Assembly (NCBI GenBank): GCA_001898235.1
Contig: MKTN01000001.1
Location: forward strand, 1 to 64,000
Direction of reading: 5' to 3'
DNA: 64,000 nucleotides
Source: Gammaproteobacteria bacterium 39-13
Lineage (GTDB): Bacteria; Pseudomonadota; Gammaproteobacteria; Berkiellales; Berkiellaceae
The notes below the pieces were generated by a model, which had not been told where the DNA came from, did no database searches, and was given only the letters and a program-made list of their open reading frames with translations. A program made the position numbers and the translations under genes. Positions 52,719 through 62,876 of this stretch are shown one piece after another (the stretch's first letter is position 1; each line of letters opens with the position of its first letter).

Positions 52719-55700
52719 ATTTAAGTAAACCATTTATACAGCGCCCTGTAATGACTGTGCTTGTGATGGCAAGCATGATTCTATTTGGTATTTTTGGATA
52801 TAAAACGCTGCCCATCAGCGATTTACCCAATGTTGATTTTCCAACCATTACCGTTTCAGCAGCGCTTCCTGGTGCAAGTCCAGAGACCATGGCAACCTCT
52901 GTCGCTACACCACTTGAACAGCAATTCTCATCAATCCCTGGCATTGATTCTATGAACTCCTCTAGCACATTAGGTAATACCCAAATTACATTGCAATTTA
53001 ATCAAAACCGCAATATCGATGGGGCAGCGCTCGATGTCCAGGCAGCAATATCGGCAGCATCAAAACAACTTCCAACTAATCTTCCTTATCAGCCTACTTT
53101 TAAAAAAGTCAATCCGGCCTCATTCCCCATTGTTTACCTTGTTTTATCTTCATCAACACAACCACTTTATGTCGTTGATGATTATGCTAGTAATTATCTA
53201 GCTCAAAAAATTTCGATGATAAATGGCGTTGCCCAAGTTAACATTTTAGGTTCTAAAAAACTGGCGGTTCGCATACAACTAGATCCTAAAGAACTCGCTG
53301 CAAAAAATATCGGCATTAACGAAGTATCTAATGCAATCCAAGGTAATAACTCGAATCTTCCTACGGGCGTCTTAGACGGCGAGCATCAATCATTTCTCAT
53401 TCAAGCCAATGGCCAACTCGAAAATGCCAAATTCTACCGTCCTCTTATTGTCACTTATCGCAACGGGTTGCCTCTACGCTTAGAAAATATAGGCCAAGTG
53501 ATAGATAGCGTAGAAAATACTAAAATAGGAAGTTGGTACAACGGCAAGGAAGCTATTGTGCTTGGGATACAAAAACAACCAGGGACCAATACTATTGAAA
53601 TTTCTGATAATATTAAAAAGTTACTTCCAGCATTTGAAAAGCAATTACCTAAAGGGATCCACTTGGATATTGCGTATGATCGATCAGAATTTATTAAAAC
53701 TTCCATTCATGATGTTCAATTTACTTTACTTTTAGCTTCTGTTTTTGTTGTTATTATTATTTATCTTTTTTTAGGAAACATTCTCGTCACTCTCATCCCC
53801 AGTATTGTGTTGCCTATTACCATCTTATGTACATTTGCCATGATGAAGTTGCTAGATTTCAGCATAAACAATCTCACCTTATTGGCCTTAACACTTTCAG
53901 TTGGCTATATCGTAGATGATGCGATTGTCATGCTTGAAAATATATTTCGCTATCTGGAAAAAGGAGATCCTCCTCTACAAGCTGCATTAAAAGGATCTAA
54001 AGAAATTAGCTTTACTATTTTATCTATGACCTTGTCATTGGCCGTTGTATTCATTCCTGTTATATTCCTGGATGGGCTTTTAGGTAAATTACTTTATGAG
54101 TTCGGCATTACAATATTTTGCGCCATCATCGTATCTGGGTTTCTTTCTATTTCTCTTACCCCAATGCTAGCAAGTCGCATCTTTCTCTCAAATTATCGAA
54201 AAATTAAAATCCATCACGATTCAGATGAAAATGGATTATTTGGCACCTTGAGACTTCATTATGTAAAATCTCTTATTTGGAGTTTAAATCATCAAAAAAC
54301 AATCATGATGATATTTTTCTTATCGTTGTTAGGGATGATTTTACTTTTCTATTATATTCCTAAAGGCTTTTTACCTTACGAAGACTCTGGGTATATTTTC
54401 GCCTATACCGAGGCCGATCCTTCTGTTTCCTACCAAGAAATTGTACAGCGTCAGCAACAAATCGCTACGATTATACGTCAAGATCCTAACGTCAATGCCA
54501 TTATATCTAGCGTCGGGGTAGGCGGTCCTTCTTTAACCCTCAATTCTGGCCGAATATTTATTGAATTAAAACCTTATCGTCAACGCAAGCTCAATGCTGA
54601 TGAAATTATTCAAGTGTTGAGAACTAAAATTGCACAAGTACCTGGGATCCAAGCTTATATACAAAATCTTCCTAGTATTAATTTAGGAGGGCAAATTTCT
54701 AAAAGTGTTTATCAATACACTCTACAAAGTGCAAACACTGAAGAACTCAATCATTGGGCCCCTATTTTTGAAAAGGCTATAGGCAATTTACCTGGATTAC
54801 AAGATGTAACTTCTAGCTTACGCTTTTCAGGACCACAAGTTTTATTAGATATTGATAGAGAGAAGGCAGCTACTTTAGGCGTCACACCGTTTCAAATTGA
54901 AGATACCTTAATGAGTGCATTTGGTTCCAGACAGATTTCAACTATTAATGGAGCAAATACCTCTTATCAAGTTATTATTGAAGTTGAACCTTCAAGTCAA
55001 TTAGATCCCAGCGCTTTAGCACAACTTTATATTCGCTCCAGCCAAGATAAGCTTGTGCCCTTATATGCTGTTGCCACCCCCAAACTCGGCATTGGCCCTC
55101 TTTCTATTAATCATTTGGGGCAATTTCCCTCTGTCACTATTTCATTCAATTTAAAACCTGGCGTTTCACTCGGAGAAAGTGTTAATACAATAGAGAAAAT
55201 GAGAGATGCACTTCATGCCCCTATAACCCTTTCTGGCGATTTTCAAGGATCAGCACAAATTTTCCAGAAATCTTTACATGGGATGGTATTTCTTTTAATT
55301 TTATCGGTATTGGTTATTTACATCATCTTAGGTATCCTCTATGAGAGTTTTATTCATCCCATCACAATATTATCTGGTTTACCTGCCTCTGGAGTAGGCG
55401 CGTTATTATTGTTGCTTCTCTTTAATATTGATCTCAACATCTATTCTTTTATCGGTATTATTATGTTGGTAGGCATTGTCAAAAAGAATGCCATCTTAAT
55501 GATTGATTTTGCTATTGAAGCGCAACGCAATATGAGAGTTCCACCAAGAGATGCTATCTTTCAAGCTGCCTTTGCTCGTTTTAGACCCATTATGATGACA
55601 ACCATGGCGGCCCTGATGGGAGCACTTCCAATTGCGCTAGCTTTCGGGGCAAGTGCTAGCACACGTCGCCCCCTAGGTATTGCTGTCGTCGGGGGATTAC

Positions 55701-55852
55701 TTTTATCGCAGTTTCTTACTTTATATATCACTCCGGTTATTTACCTTTATTTTGAGCAACTCAAAGCATGGCTCACACAACGCTTTTCCATTACCGAACC
55801 CTCACCGTTGCTTGCTGTTGAAAAAATAAAAAACAATACTCTTAGCAAATAA
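52715..55852 (+). CDS. RND multidrug efflux inner-membrane pump (MdtB/TriC-like)
   Basis: 1045 residues starting at GTG, whose bases overlap the adaptor stop (GTGA). It begins NLSKPFIQRPVMTVLVMAS and carries LALTLSVGYIVDDAIVMLEN for the proton-relay aspartates in helix 4. The wording (YKTLPISDLPNVDFPTITVS) places it in the MdtB/MdtC/TriC branch, unlike the MexF-type pump at 8803. There is only one pump gene, so it is not an MdtBC heteromer pair. No outer-membrane channel is adjacent. Confidence 0.95.
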   Translation: MNLSKPFIQRPVMTVLVMASMILFGIFGYKTLPISDLPNVDFPTITVSAALPGASPETMATSVATPLEQQFSSIPGIDSMNSSSTLGNTQITLQFNQNRNIDGAALDVQAAISAASKQLPTNLPYQPTFKKVNPASFPIVYLVLSSSTQPLYVVDDYASNYLAQKISMINGVAQVNILGSKKLAVRIQLDPKELAAKNIGINEVSNAIQGNNSNLPTGVLDGEHQSFLIQANGQLENAKFYRPLIVTYRNGLPLRLENIGQVIDSVENTKIGSWYNGKEAIVLGIQKQPGTNTIEISDNIKKLLPAFEKQLPKGIHLDIAYDRSEFIKTSIHDVQFTLLLASVFVVIIIYLFLGNILVTLIPSIVLPITILCTFAMMKLLDFSINNLTLLALTLSVGYIVDDAIVMLENIFRYLEKGDPPLQAALKGSKEISFTILSMTLSLAVVFIPVIFLDGLLGKLLYEFGITIFCAIIVSGFLSISLTPMLASRIFLSNYRKIKIHHDSDENGLFGTLRLHYVKSLIWSLNHQKTIMMIFFLSLLGMILLFYYIPKGFLPYEDSGYIFAYTEADPSVSYQEIVQRQQQIATIIRQDPNVNAIISSVGVGGPSLTLNSGRIFIELKPYRQRKLNADEIIQVLRTKIAQVPGIQAYIQNLPSINLGGQISKSVYQYTLQSANTEELNHWAPIFEKAIGNLPGLQDVTSSLRFSGPQVLLDIDREKAATLGVTPFQIEDTLMSAFGSRQISTINGANTSYQVIIEVEPSSQLDPSALAQLYIRSSQDKLVPLYAVATPKLGIGPLSINHLGQFPSVTISFNLKPGVSLGESVNTIEKMRDALHAPITLSGDFQGSAQIFQKSLHGMVFLLILSVLVIYIILGILYESFIHPITILSGLPASGVGALLLLLLFNIDLNIYSFIGIIMLVGIVKKNAILMIDFAIEAQRNMRVPPRDAIFQAAFARFRPIMMTTMAALMGALPIALAFGASASTRRPLGIAVVGGLLLSQFLTLYITPVIYLYFEQLKAWLTQRFSITEPSPLLAVEKIKNNTLSK

Positions 55853-55933
55853 AAATTATTCCCTTTCTTGTTTGCTTGAAAGGCCTTACAATTTCCTACT
55901 CAAATTTAATCAATTGATCTGGAGTATATAAAT

Positions 55934-56470
55934 ATGGGCTTAGGCTATGTAAGCGCTGGTAATCAAATTCCCAATGATATTAATGTCATTATTGAAATTC
56001 CTGCTCATAGCGAACCTATCAAATATGAGGTTAATAAAGATACAGGCGCATTATTTGTTGATCGCTTTTTATCAACCTGTATGCATTATCCTTGTGATTA
56101 TGGCTATATTCCTAGCACGTTGTCTGATGATGGCGATCCCATTGATGTCTTGGTTATCACCCCCATCCCAGTCAATCGTGGTGCAGTTATCCGTTGTCGT
56201 CCTATTGGTATGTTATCCATGACTGACGAGGCGGGACATGATCGTAAAATTATCGCAGTCCCCATTAGTAAATTAACGAACCTCTACGATAATGTTGTGA
56301 CATATAAAGATGCGCCCTCCCCTTTGTTAAAGCAAATTGAACACTTTTTTACACACTATAAAGATTTGGAAAAAGACAAATGGGTGAAATTAGATGGATG
56401 GTTTGGGCCAGAAGAAGCTAAACAAGAGATCCTTGAAGGGATCAAAAGATATCAAGAAATACCAAAATAA
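55934..56470 (+). CDS. ppa: soluble inorganic pyrophosphatase, family I
   Basis: 178 residues. The family I signature [13 protein letters not shown] is intact with its three Asp metal ligands, as are [16 protein letters not shown] and [12 protein letters not shown]. It hydrolyses pyrophosphate to drive biosynthesis. GGAG lies upstream of the ATG. It is convergent with the membrane pyrophosphatase gene, separated by a bidirectional terminator. Confidence 0.96.
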   Translation: MGLGYVSAGNQIPNDINVIIEIPAHSEPIKYEVNKDTGALFVDRFLSTCMHYPCDYGYIPSTLSDDGDPIDVLVITPIPVNRGAVIRCRPIGMLSMTDEAGHDRKIIAVPISKLTNLYDNVVTYKDAPSPLLKQIEHFFTHYKDLEKDKWVKLDGWFGPEEAKQEILEGIKRYQEIPK

Positions 56471-56483
56471 TCTGTCCTCATTA

Positions 56484-56516
56484 ACTACGGCACGATAAAT
56501 TCATTCGTGCCGTAGT
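56484..56516. terminator. bidirectional hairpin terminator between the two pyrophosphatase genes
   Basis: ACTACGGCACGA/TCGTGCCGTAGT, a perfect 12-base stem with a 9-base loop, followed by ATTT on the plus strand. Confidence 0.75.
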
Positions 56517-56531
56517 ATTTAGACGTAGCGC

Positions 56532-58613
56532 TTAATGTCCAAACGCCAACATCGCTAACATTAACAACGAAACAATATTGATGATTTTAATCATTGGATT
56601 AACAGCAGGACCAGCAGTGTCCTTGTAGGGATCACCTACTGTGTCACCGGTTACTGCTGCTTTATGCGCATCCGATCCTTTCCCGCCAAAATGACCATCT
56701 TCAATATATTTCTTAGCGTTATCCCAAGCGCCACCACCTGAGGTCATGGAGATAGCAACAAACAACCCCGTCACAATCGTACCTAACAACATTGCACCTA
56801 ATGCAGTGAATGCGGCAGCCTCTCCTGCAACCCAACGAATAGCAAACCATAAGATAGCAGGCGCAAGTACAGGTAAAAGCGAAGGTATGATCATCTCTTT
56901 AATTGCACTTTTGGTCAGCAAGTCTACCGCGCGACCATATTCAGGCTTTGCCGTACCATCCATAATGCCTTTAATTTCACGGAACTGGCGCCGAACTTCA
57001 ACTACGACTTGTCCACCAGCGCGCCCCACAGCCATCATTCCCATTGCTCCAAAAAGATAGGGTAAAAGGCCGCCAATGAAGAGTCCTACAACAACAAAGG
57101 GATCGTTCAGGGTGAATTGAATATTGAGATCCGGGAAGTAATATTTTAGATCTTCAGTATAAGCTGCAAACAACACCAAAGCAGCAAGACCCGCAGAGCC
57201 AATTGCATAGCCTTTGGTCACAGCTTTTGTCGTATTACCCACGGCATCAAGAGCATCCGTCACCACTCGCACATCAGAAGGCAACTCTGACATTTCTGCA
57301 ATTCCGCCAGCATTATCTGTAATTGGACCATAGGCATCTAGAGCGACGATAAAACCTGCTAATGCCAACATAGCCGTTGCTGAAATAGCAACGCCCAATA
57401 AACCAGCATTAATGTAGGCTACCAAGATCCCAACGCAAATAACCAATACGGGTAATGCACATGCTTCCATCGAAACAGCAAGACCTTGAATGATATTAGT
57501 TGCATGGCCTGTTTCAGATGCAGCAGCAACACTACGCACAGGACGGCAACATGTAGAAGTGTAATATTCAGTGATAACAACAATTAAACCTGTTACCCCT
57601 AAACCAGTCAAAGCACAAATCAGCAGTTTCATTCCTGTTGTTGAACCTTGGTTTAAGGTTATTTCTTGATCAAACCCAAACAGGTAATAAGTTGCTCCAA
57701 TGATCAGACCGCCTGAAATAAGTGTACAAGCCACTAATCCCTTGTAAAGCGCTCTCATGATATTTTTGCTATCGCCTAACTTGACCGCAAAAGTACCAAT
57801 AATAGAGCCAATGATGCATACGCCACCAATTAATAGTGGGTACATCATTAACGTTTCAGCTTGTTGACCAGTTGCGAAGATAGCGCCAATTACCATGGTG
57901 GCTACAATCGTGACAACATAAGTTTCGAAAAGATCAGCGGCCATTCCTGCGCAATCCCCCACATTATCCCCCACATTATCCGCAATCACGGCTGGGTTGC
58001 GTGGATCATCTTCAGGGATCCCTGCTTCAATCTTACCAACTAAATCAGCACCTACGTCGGCTCCTTTGGTGAATATGCCACCACCTAAACGAGCGAAAAT
58101 TGAAATTAACGAAGCGCCAAAGCTTAAGGCTACTAATGCTTCCATCATAGGACGATGTGCCAGACCTATCTTTTGAAGGTATAAGTAGTAAGTAGTTACT
58201 CCTAAGAGACCTAACCCAACTACAAGCATCCCAGTAATTGCGCCCCCCTTGAAAGCTACGCTTAGCGCATTGTTCAGCCCAGAACGTGCTGCTTCAGCCG
58301 TACGTACGTTTGCACGTACCGAAACATTCATCCCTATATAACCTGCAACCCCTGAGAGCACTGCACCGATGACAAACCCTATTCCTACATATTTTCCAAG
58401 CATCCAACTTAAAAATGCCGTGACGAAAACGCCAACAATACTAATAGTGGTGTACTGACGGTTCAGATAAGCACTCGCCCCCTCTTGAATTGCAGCTGCA
58501 ATTTCAACCATTCTGGGATTGCCCGTTCCTGCTGCAAGCACTTGTCGCCCCGCAAAGACGCCATAAAGCAGCGCCATGCAAGCACATCCCAAGATAAACG
58601 TGTTAAGTTCCAT
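56532..58613 (-). CDS. hppA: membrane-bound proton-pumping pyrophosphatase, K+-independent type
   Basis: 693 residues from the ATG at 58613 (AGAGG 8 bases upstream; the frame also has a GTG one codon earlier). About 16 membrane helices carry the catalytic motifs [20 protein letters not shown] and [12 protein letters not shown]. The sequence GNTTKA has Lys463 where K+-dependent enzymes have Ala, which marks the K+-independent H+-pumping class. It conserves PPi energy as a proton gradient, useful in energy-limited intracellular life. Confidence 0.94.
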   Translation of the reverse strand: MELNTFILGCACMALLYGVFAGRQVLAAGTGNPRMVEIAAAIQEGASAYLNRQYTTISIVGVFVTAFLSWMLGKYVGIGFVIGAVLSGVAGYIGMNVSVRANVRTAEAARSGLNNALSVAFKGGAITGMLVVGLGLLGVTTYYLYLQKIGLAHRPMMEALVALSFGASLISIFARLGGGIFTKGADVGADLVGKIEAGIPEDDPRNPAVIADNVGDNVGDCAGMAADLFETYVVTIVATMVIGAIFATGQQAETLMMYPLLIGGVCIIGSIIGTFAVKLGDSKNIMRALYKGLVACTLISGGLIIGATYYLFGFDQEITLNQGSTTGMKLLICALTGLGVTGLIVVITEYYTSTCCRPVRSVAAASETGHATNIIQGLAVSMEACALPVLVICVGILVAYINAGLLGVAISATAMLALAGFIVALDAYGPITDNAGGIAEMSELPSDVRVVTDALDAVGNTTKAVTKGYAIGSAGLAALVLFAAYTEDLKYYFPDLNIQFTLNDPFVVVGLFIGGLLPYLFGAMGMMAVGRAGGQVVVEVRRQFREIKGIMDGTAKPEYGRAVDLLTKSAIKEMIIPSLLPVLAPAILWFAIRWVAGEAAAFTALGAMLLGTIVTGLFVAISMTSGGGAWDNAKKYIEDGHFGGKGSDAHKAAVTGDTVGDPYKDTAGPAVNPMIKIINIVSLLMLAMLAFGH

Positions 58614-58951
58614 CACTTAATCCTCTTTTGTTATCGAACTATCTGCTTAAATTAATGAGTAAAACAGACTTGAGGCATATTTATTACTGACGCTCCCTGC
58701 CATTTTGCTAAGTTATTTAAGGTTTGATGAATATAAAATAAATTTGCATTAACTGATAGGATCAACAACCGTATTAGGAAAATTCGTGATAAAACTTTTG
58801 GAATGTTCAATCAATAACTATGATCTTTGGTAAAAAATAAAGTAAGTATGAAAAATTGCTACGATATTGATAGGTATCTTCCCAAATTAATTCAATATCA
58901 GCGTGTAAGCTACCATAAATAAATCTGCTTATATCATTTAGAGGAGAGTAA
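58614..58951. other. 338-base intergenic region, no gene seen
   Basis: Divergent promoter region between the pyrophosphatase and the DUF486 gene. The 62-codon minus-strand frame that reaches into the DUF486 gene has no ribosome site and is rejected. Confidence 0.5.
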
Positions 58952-59293
58952 ATGAACGCAGGTAAAACCATTTTACTTTTAATTTGTTCAAACATATTTA
59001 TGACGTTTGCATGGTATGCTCATCTGAAAAATTTAAACCAAAAAGCTATCTGGATCGCTATCTTGGCAAGTTGGGGATTAGCTTTTTTTGAATATTTGTT
59101 TCAGGTTCCTGCAAACAGAATTGGATTTAGCACTGGTACATTTAGTTTAGTTCAATTAAAAGTTCTACAAGAAATCATCACGCTAGCAGTATTTTTTCCC
59201 TTTGCTGTTCTGTATATGCATCAATCAATTTCATGGAATTATTTATGGGCGGGATTATGTCTTGTCGGCGCAGCCTATTTCATATTTCGTTAG
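58952..59293 (+). CDS. DUF486/DMT-type small membrane protein
   Basis: 113 residues with four helices: KTILLLICSNIFMTFAWYAHL, KAIWIAILASWGLAFFEYLF, LKVLQEIITLAVFFPFAVLYM and LWAGLCLVGAAYFIFR. The conserved FMTFAWYAHLK and ASWGLAFFEY match DUF486, a relative of EmrE-type small transporters. GAGGAG precedes the ATG. Function unknown. Confidence 0.9.
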   Translation: MNAGKTILLLICSNIFMTFAWYAHLKNLNQKAIWIAILASWGLAFFEYLFQVPANRIGFSTGTFSLVQLKVLQEIITLAVFFPFAVLYMHQSISWNYLWAGLCLVGAAYFIFR

Positions 59294-59332
59294 AAATGAA
59301 AGCGATTGGAAAATTGCAGCATTAAAAATCAG

Positions 59333-59359
59333 GGCTACTGCTAAGCATATGCAGTAGCC
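59333..59359. terminator. hairpin between convergent genes
   Basis: GGCTACTGC/GCAGTAGCC, a 9-base perfect stem with a 9-base loop, between the DUF486 gene and the large membrane protein. Confidence 0.6.
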
Positions 59360-59374
59360 GACTGGTATTTCATT

Positions 59375-60985
59375 TCACTGAGGCATTACTCTTGATCGAT
59401 TATCATTCTGCACAGTTTCATCGTTTGATGCCGAAGGTGTAGAGCCTTCTGCCAATGGCTGCAAAAAGGATGGTAATTCAGCTTTGGTTTTAAAGGCATT
59501 TAGATAAACAATAGGATTGTTGATCTTAGATATTTTTTCAGCAAACTCAGCGCCATGTTCGCGCTTCGTTTTTTCCATATTTGCTTTTAAGCGCATCATT
59601 TTGCCTAATAATTTATTCTTATCATAATCTTGTCCAGATCCATTCTCTGTTGAAGCGGCCAATTGGAGTTTTTGTTTTGCTGTATTAAGCAGTTCTTGCT
59701 TAAGAGGAGAAAAATCAAGCCCTATGGTTCTATCCATTAAGCGCACAGCTTTTTCATAACTTGCTTCCATATTTTTATAGTGATCCTGCCTTTCTTTTAA
59801 GTTCTCAGGCTTACAATTTTTAGAAAGTTCGGTGCCTTTTGCTTCTATGGCAATAATATCTCTAACAATCTTTTCACCTTCTTTAATCAGTTCGTTTACC
59901 CTATTGGCAGAGAAAGAAGGAACTAACGCACTTAAGAAAAGTACTGCCATTGCTCGCCATCCCATCAATGGACTTTTGACATCTTGCAAATGCGCATTCA
60001 TGCCCAAAGCGTTCAAAATTTTATCTCCTGCAAAAAGGAGTGTTCCACCAACGACAGTCAGAGCAAAAGATGCCATAGCAACCATTGAAAAAGCTGAAAA
60101 TAAATAAGAAAGAGGATACGCAAATATAATTGTGCTTAAAACAAGGCTTTTTATGGCATTAATGAATGCCAACCCTGTTCTCAATCGACCGTTACCGAAT
60201 AACTGTCCTACAAATTCTAAAGGAAGAGACGTAATTTTATTTGCAAGACCAATAATCTGAGCAATACCCCCTAAAAAGAAAGCCAGCGGATAAAGACCAG
60301 CTTGTAATGGAATAGCCACAAAATAAAGTAAATTAGTTAGTAAATTGTTGTTGGTTTTAATAACCCTTCTAGGGCTATTTATCATGTGTTTGAAAAGACC
60401 TAGCATTAAAAATGGGATGGTATATCTAGCCCAAGCATAACTATCTTCAAAAAACGTACCAAATAACATTAATCTGGCTTCATTGATCAAACCGTATAAA
60501 GAAAAAGACGGCTTGAACTGTGATTTTTTAGCGTTAGTCCACTGTTCAAGCGCTTGCCATTCTTTGCTGAGCGGGGTCTTTTTTTGTTTTTCTTCTTCAA
60601 GCAGACTGTCTATATGATAAATGACTTCTAGTAAAATCAAGCGTTGATAAGCTTCTTTAGCAACTGTTTTTGTATAAGAAGTGGTGAATCGTCTTGTGAC
60701 ATTTCCTGGTAAGCTTTGCTGCGCTACCTTATCAAAACTATTCATCATCTCTGCCAGCAGGGTATCTCTAGCTTGCGTACCTTTCCAATTTTCGACAAAT
60801 GCTTTTAGTGCTTTTGCACGCGCCAACCCTTTAACATCTCTATAATCAAAGCTATCAATATTCAGCCCAACGGTTTGATGAATAATACGAGTGTAAAAAT
60901 CTCGCTTCCAGGCTCGACTGTTAGATTCAGGGCCAAGTACATCTAAATTTTGCTGTGACAACGAAGGAATAACAGTTCCTGCCAT
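59375..60985 (-). CDS. large effector-like protein with central membrane segments
   Basis: 536 residues from the ATG at 60985 (AAGGGA upstream); the longer frame to 61015 lacks a ribosome site. There is no N-terminal signal peptide. The N-terminal 200 residues are soluble and helical. Hydrophobic hairpins follow at about 215-248 and 276-325 (LVLSTIIFAYPLSYLFSAFS and ALTVVGGTLLFAGDKILNAL). A soluble helical, Lys-rich C-terminal part ends in a polar tail (STPSASNDETVQNDNRS). This soluble-membrane-soluble layout resembles secreted proteins that insert into host membranes. Not recognised. Confidence 0.65.
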   Translation of the reverse strand: MAGTVIPSLSQQNLDVLGPESNSRAWKRDFYTRIIHQTVGLNIDSFDYRDVKGLARAKALKAFVENWKGTQARDTLLAEMMNSFDKVAQQSLPGNVTRRFTTSYTKTVAKEAYQRLILLEVIYHIDSLLEEEKQKKTPLSKEWQALEQWTNAKKSQFKPSFSLYGLINEARLMLFGTFFEDSYAWARYTIPFLMLGLFKHMINSPRRVIKTNNNLLTNLLYFVAIPLQAGLYPLAFFLGGIAQIIGLANKITSLPLEFVGQLFGNGRLRTGLAFINAIKSLVLSTIIFAYPLSYLFSAFSMVAMASFALTVVGGTLLFAGDKILNALGMNAHLQDVKSPLMGWRAMAVLFLSALVPSFSANRVNELIKEGEKIVRDIIAIEAKGTELSKNCKPENLKERQDHYKNMEASYEKAVRLMDRTIGLDFSPLKQELLNTAKQKLQLAASTENGSGQDYDKNKLLGKMMRLKANMEKTKREHGAEFAEKISKINNPIVYLNAFKTKAELPSFLQPLAEGSTPSASNDETVQNDNRSRVMPQ

Positions 60986-61340
60986 GATATTTTCCCTTAG
61001 GAATTTAAAAATCACAGAACCTAGCGATATAAGCCAAATGGGTCAAGCAAAAAAGTGGCGATTATCTCTTTAAACCGATAAATGGTTAAAAGAAACCGAT
61101 AGTTGTGGACAATTAACAGCTCTGTTGGAAAAATAAGCTAGTTAGCTTTTAGCTCAATTCTACCTGTCTTCAAATTTTCACCAGAAGTGTGTCTAACGTT
61201 AAACTTTGACACAGATGTTTGCTTTCAGTAGAGCGCATCTTAACTAACAATCATATAGAATTGTCATTCTATCCGTTTATCATTTTCTCTACGTCAAAAG
61301 TCTTTATAATGGAGCCATTCATGCCTTGGGAGATTTTGCC
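60986..61340. other. 355-base intergenic region, no gene seen
   Basis: Divergent region upstream of the membrane effector candidate and the F-box gene. A 70-codon frame (61219-61431) overlaps the F-box start out of frame and has no ribosome site, so it is rejected. Confidence 0.45.
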
Positions 61341-61976
61341 ATGCTTGACGGTGTTAATGATAACAATCCTTTACACATCAAAGAATTACTTAAGCTTATT
61401 CTTTTACAATTACCTTATGCAGAAAAAGTAAGATTACGTCAAGTTCGAAAATCATGGAAAGAGATCCTTGAACAAATTTCCCCTGTCCCATTGTTAAATA
61501 CCGCATCAGTAAAAAATGCAGCAGAATATATGAGAATTAATGACAGCCATCCTGAACACACTGGCATTGAAAAGCTAGTAACAAATTATGCAACATTGCA
61601 CCCATCAGAAGATAGCTTAGATTCTCTCATTATTAAATTCAAATGCAAATGGGTAAACGAAACTGATCTGGGATGGCAGGATGACGAACCGCCAACACAA
61701 GATTTAATTTCTGCAAATACCATACTTAGTTTTGCTACAAAATTAGGAAAACTTGATATAGAATATGATAGCTTAGAGCATCGCGATCAAAGACATCTCT
61801 TTATCACAACTTATCTTGCCCTACCCCACACAACAACCCATCCCAGATGGCAATTTTTAAATAAACAGTCTGTTGCAAGTCTGACAAGACTTTGTCAAAG
61901 CTTAAAGCGCTATACTGATGATCATTATAAAGCTCTCATCCCAGAGATAGAAGACGTTATGAAGGCACGTTTATAG
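61341..61976 (+). CDS. F-box-like protein, candidate ubiquitin-ligase effector
   Basis: 211 residues from the ATG at 61341, 8 bases after GGGAG; the open frame extends five codons to a TTG. Residues about 10-45 (HIKELLKLILLQLPYAEKVRLRQVRKSWKEIL, read in parts) match the F-box spacing: LxxxLLxxILxxLPYxxxxRLRxVxKxW. F-box proteins dock to host Skp1 in SCF ubiquitin ligases; secreted examples occur in Legionella (AnkB/LegU1). The remainder shows no recognised substrate-binding repeat. No other bacterial use of the F-box is known to me. Confidence 0.68.
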   Translation: MLDGVNDNNPLHIKELLKLILLQLPYAEKVRLRQVRKSWKEILEQISPVPLLNTASVKNAAEYMRINDSHPEHTGIEKLVTNYATLHPSEDSLDSLIIKFKCKWVNETDLGWQDDEPPTQDLISANTILSFATKLGKLDIEYDSLEHRDQRHLFITTYLALPHTTTHPRWQFLNKQSVASLTRLCQSLKRYTDDHYKALIPEIEDVMKARL

Positions 61977-62002
61977 CAAGTGCTGCTATTCCACAAGAAG
62001 AA

Positions 62003-62698
62003 TCAATGATGTTCGTTTGATACAACCGATGTTATTTGTTGTGTGAATGTCTTCAGTGCATTGAGTTGAGTTTTAGCATTCTCTATTGATACAGGATTAC
62101 CTGAAGCAGTCGGGGGTAATGTTTTTGCCACTTGAATACCACAAAGGCCTTTATTCCCAGAAAAATATTGTAAATAGATAACATCTACACTTGAGCGACC
62201 GCTATACCCGACAATAATACCAAGAGAATGCATTGTATAATGATCCCTCGCTTGCCTGTTTTCTTCAACATATAAAGGTGGCATGAACAAGCCTTTATCA
62301 ATTTTTGTTTTAATTTTATTCATAACTTGTTCTGAATTGATTTTTTTGCTGCGTATTTTTTGAATTCTGATAATTTGTGGCAATAAATTTTCTTCTGTAA
62401 TACCTGACTCATAACTTTTTAAATGCTGAGGGTAATCCTCAGTCAAAAACCTTAACATGCCAGGAATATATCCCTTTTGCGAAGCACGTAATCGCCAAAA
62501 TTGTTTTGGTATATGTACTTGTACAATCGTCTTTGTTTTGGTTGTTTTATCAATAAGAGTCGGTATAGAAGCAATCACATTAGTTGATAAACCTGATTTT
62601 GCTGTTACCATTTCAACAGAAAAAATGCAAAGCAACATTAAAGCAGCTACAATGCATTTAATGAAAAAGTATTGATAAATTGGCCTAAGATTTTTCAT
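62003..62698 (-). CDS. hypothetical exported protein
   Basis: 231 residues with a signal peptide (FIKCIVAALMLLCIFSVEMVTA). GAGGATGAG precedes the ATG. The mature part has one cysteine, a basic linker (KIRSKKINSEQVMNKIKTK) and no catalytic motif. It has RASQKGYIPGMLRFL and YTMHSLGIIVGYSG, but no family is recognised. Convergent to the F-box gene, with the stops 26 bases apart. Confidence 0.65.
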   Translation of the reverse strand: MKNLRPIYQYFFIKCIVAALMLLCIFSVEMVTAKSGLSTNVIASIPTLIDKTTKTKTIVQVHIPKQFWRLRASQKGYIPGMLRFLTEDYPQHLKSYESGITEENLLPQIIRIQKIRSKKINSEQVMNKIKTKIDKGLFMPPLYVEENRQARDHYTMHSLGIIVGYSGRSSVDVIYLQYFSGNKGLCGIQVAKTLPPTASGNPVSIENAKTQLNALKTFTQQITSVVSNEHH

Positions 62699-62876
62699 CT
62701 CATCCTCTTCGCAAAATGCTTATAGTGGAGAGTTTATTCTGTTATTCATCGGTCATCAGTCAATTTCCTTCATATACCTATCAAGAGAAATTACAATTAT
62801 GAATATAATGACAGTAAAAATCATACTATTTATAAACAACTAAACTGTAGGTATACATTGAGACATCGGAGAGAGC

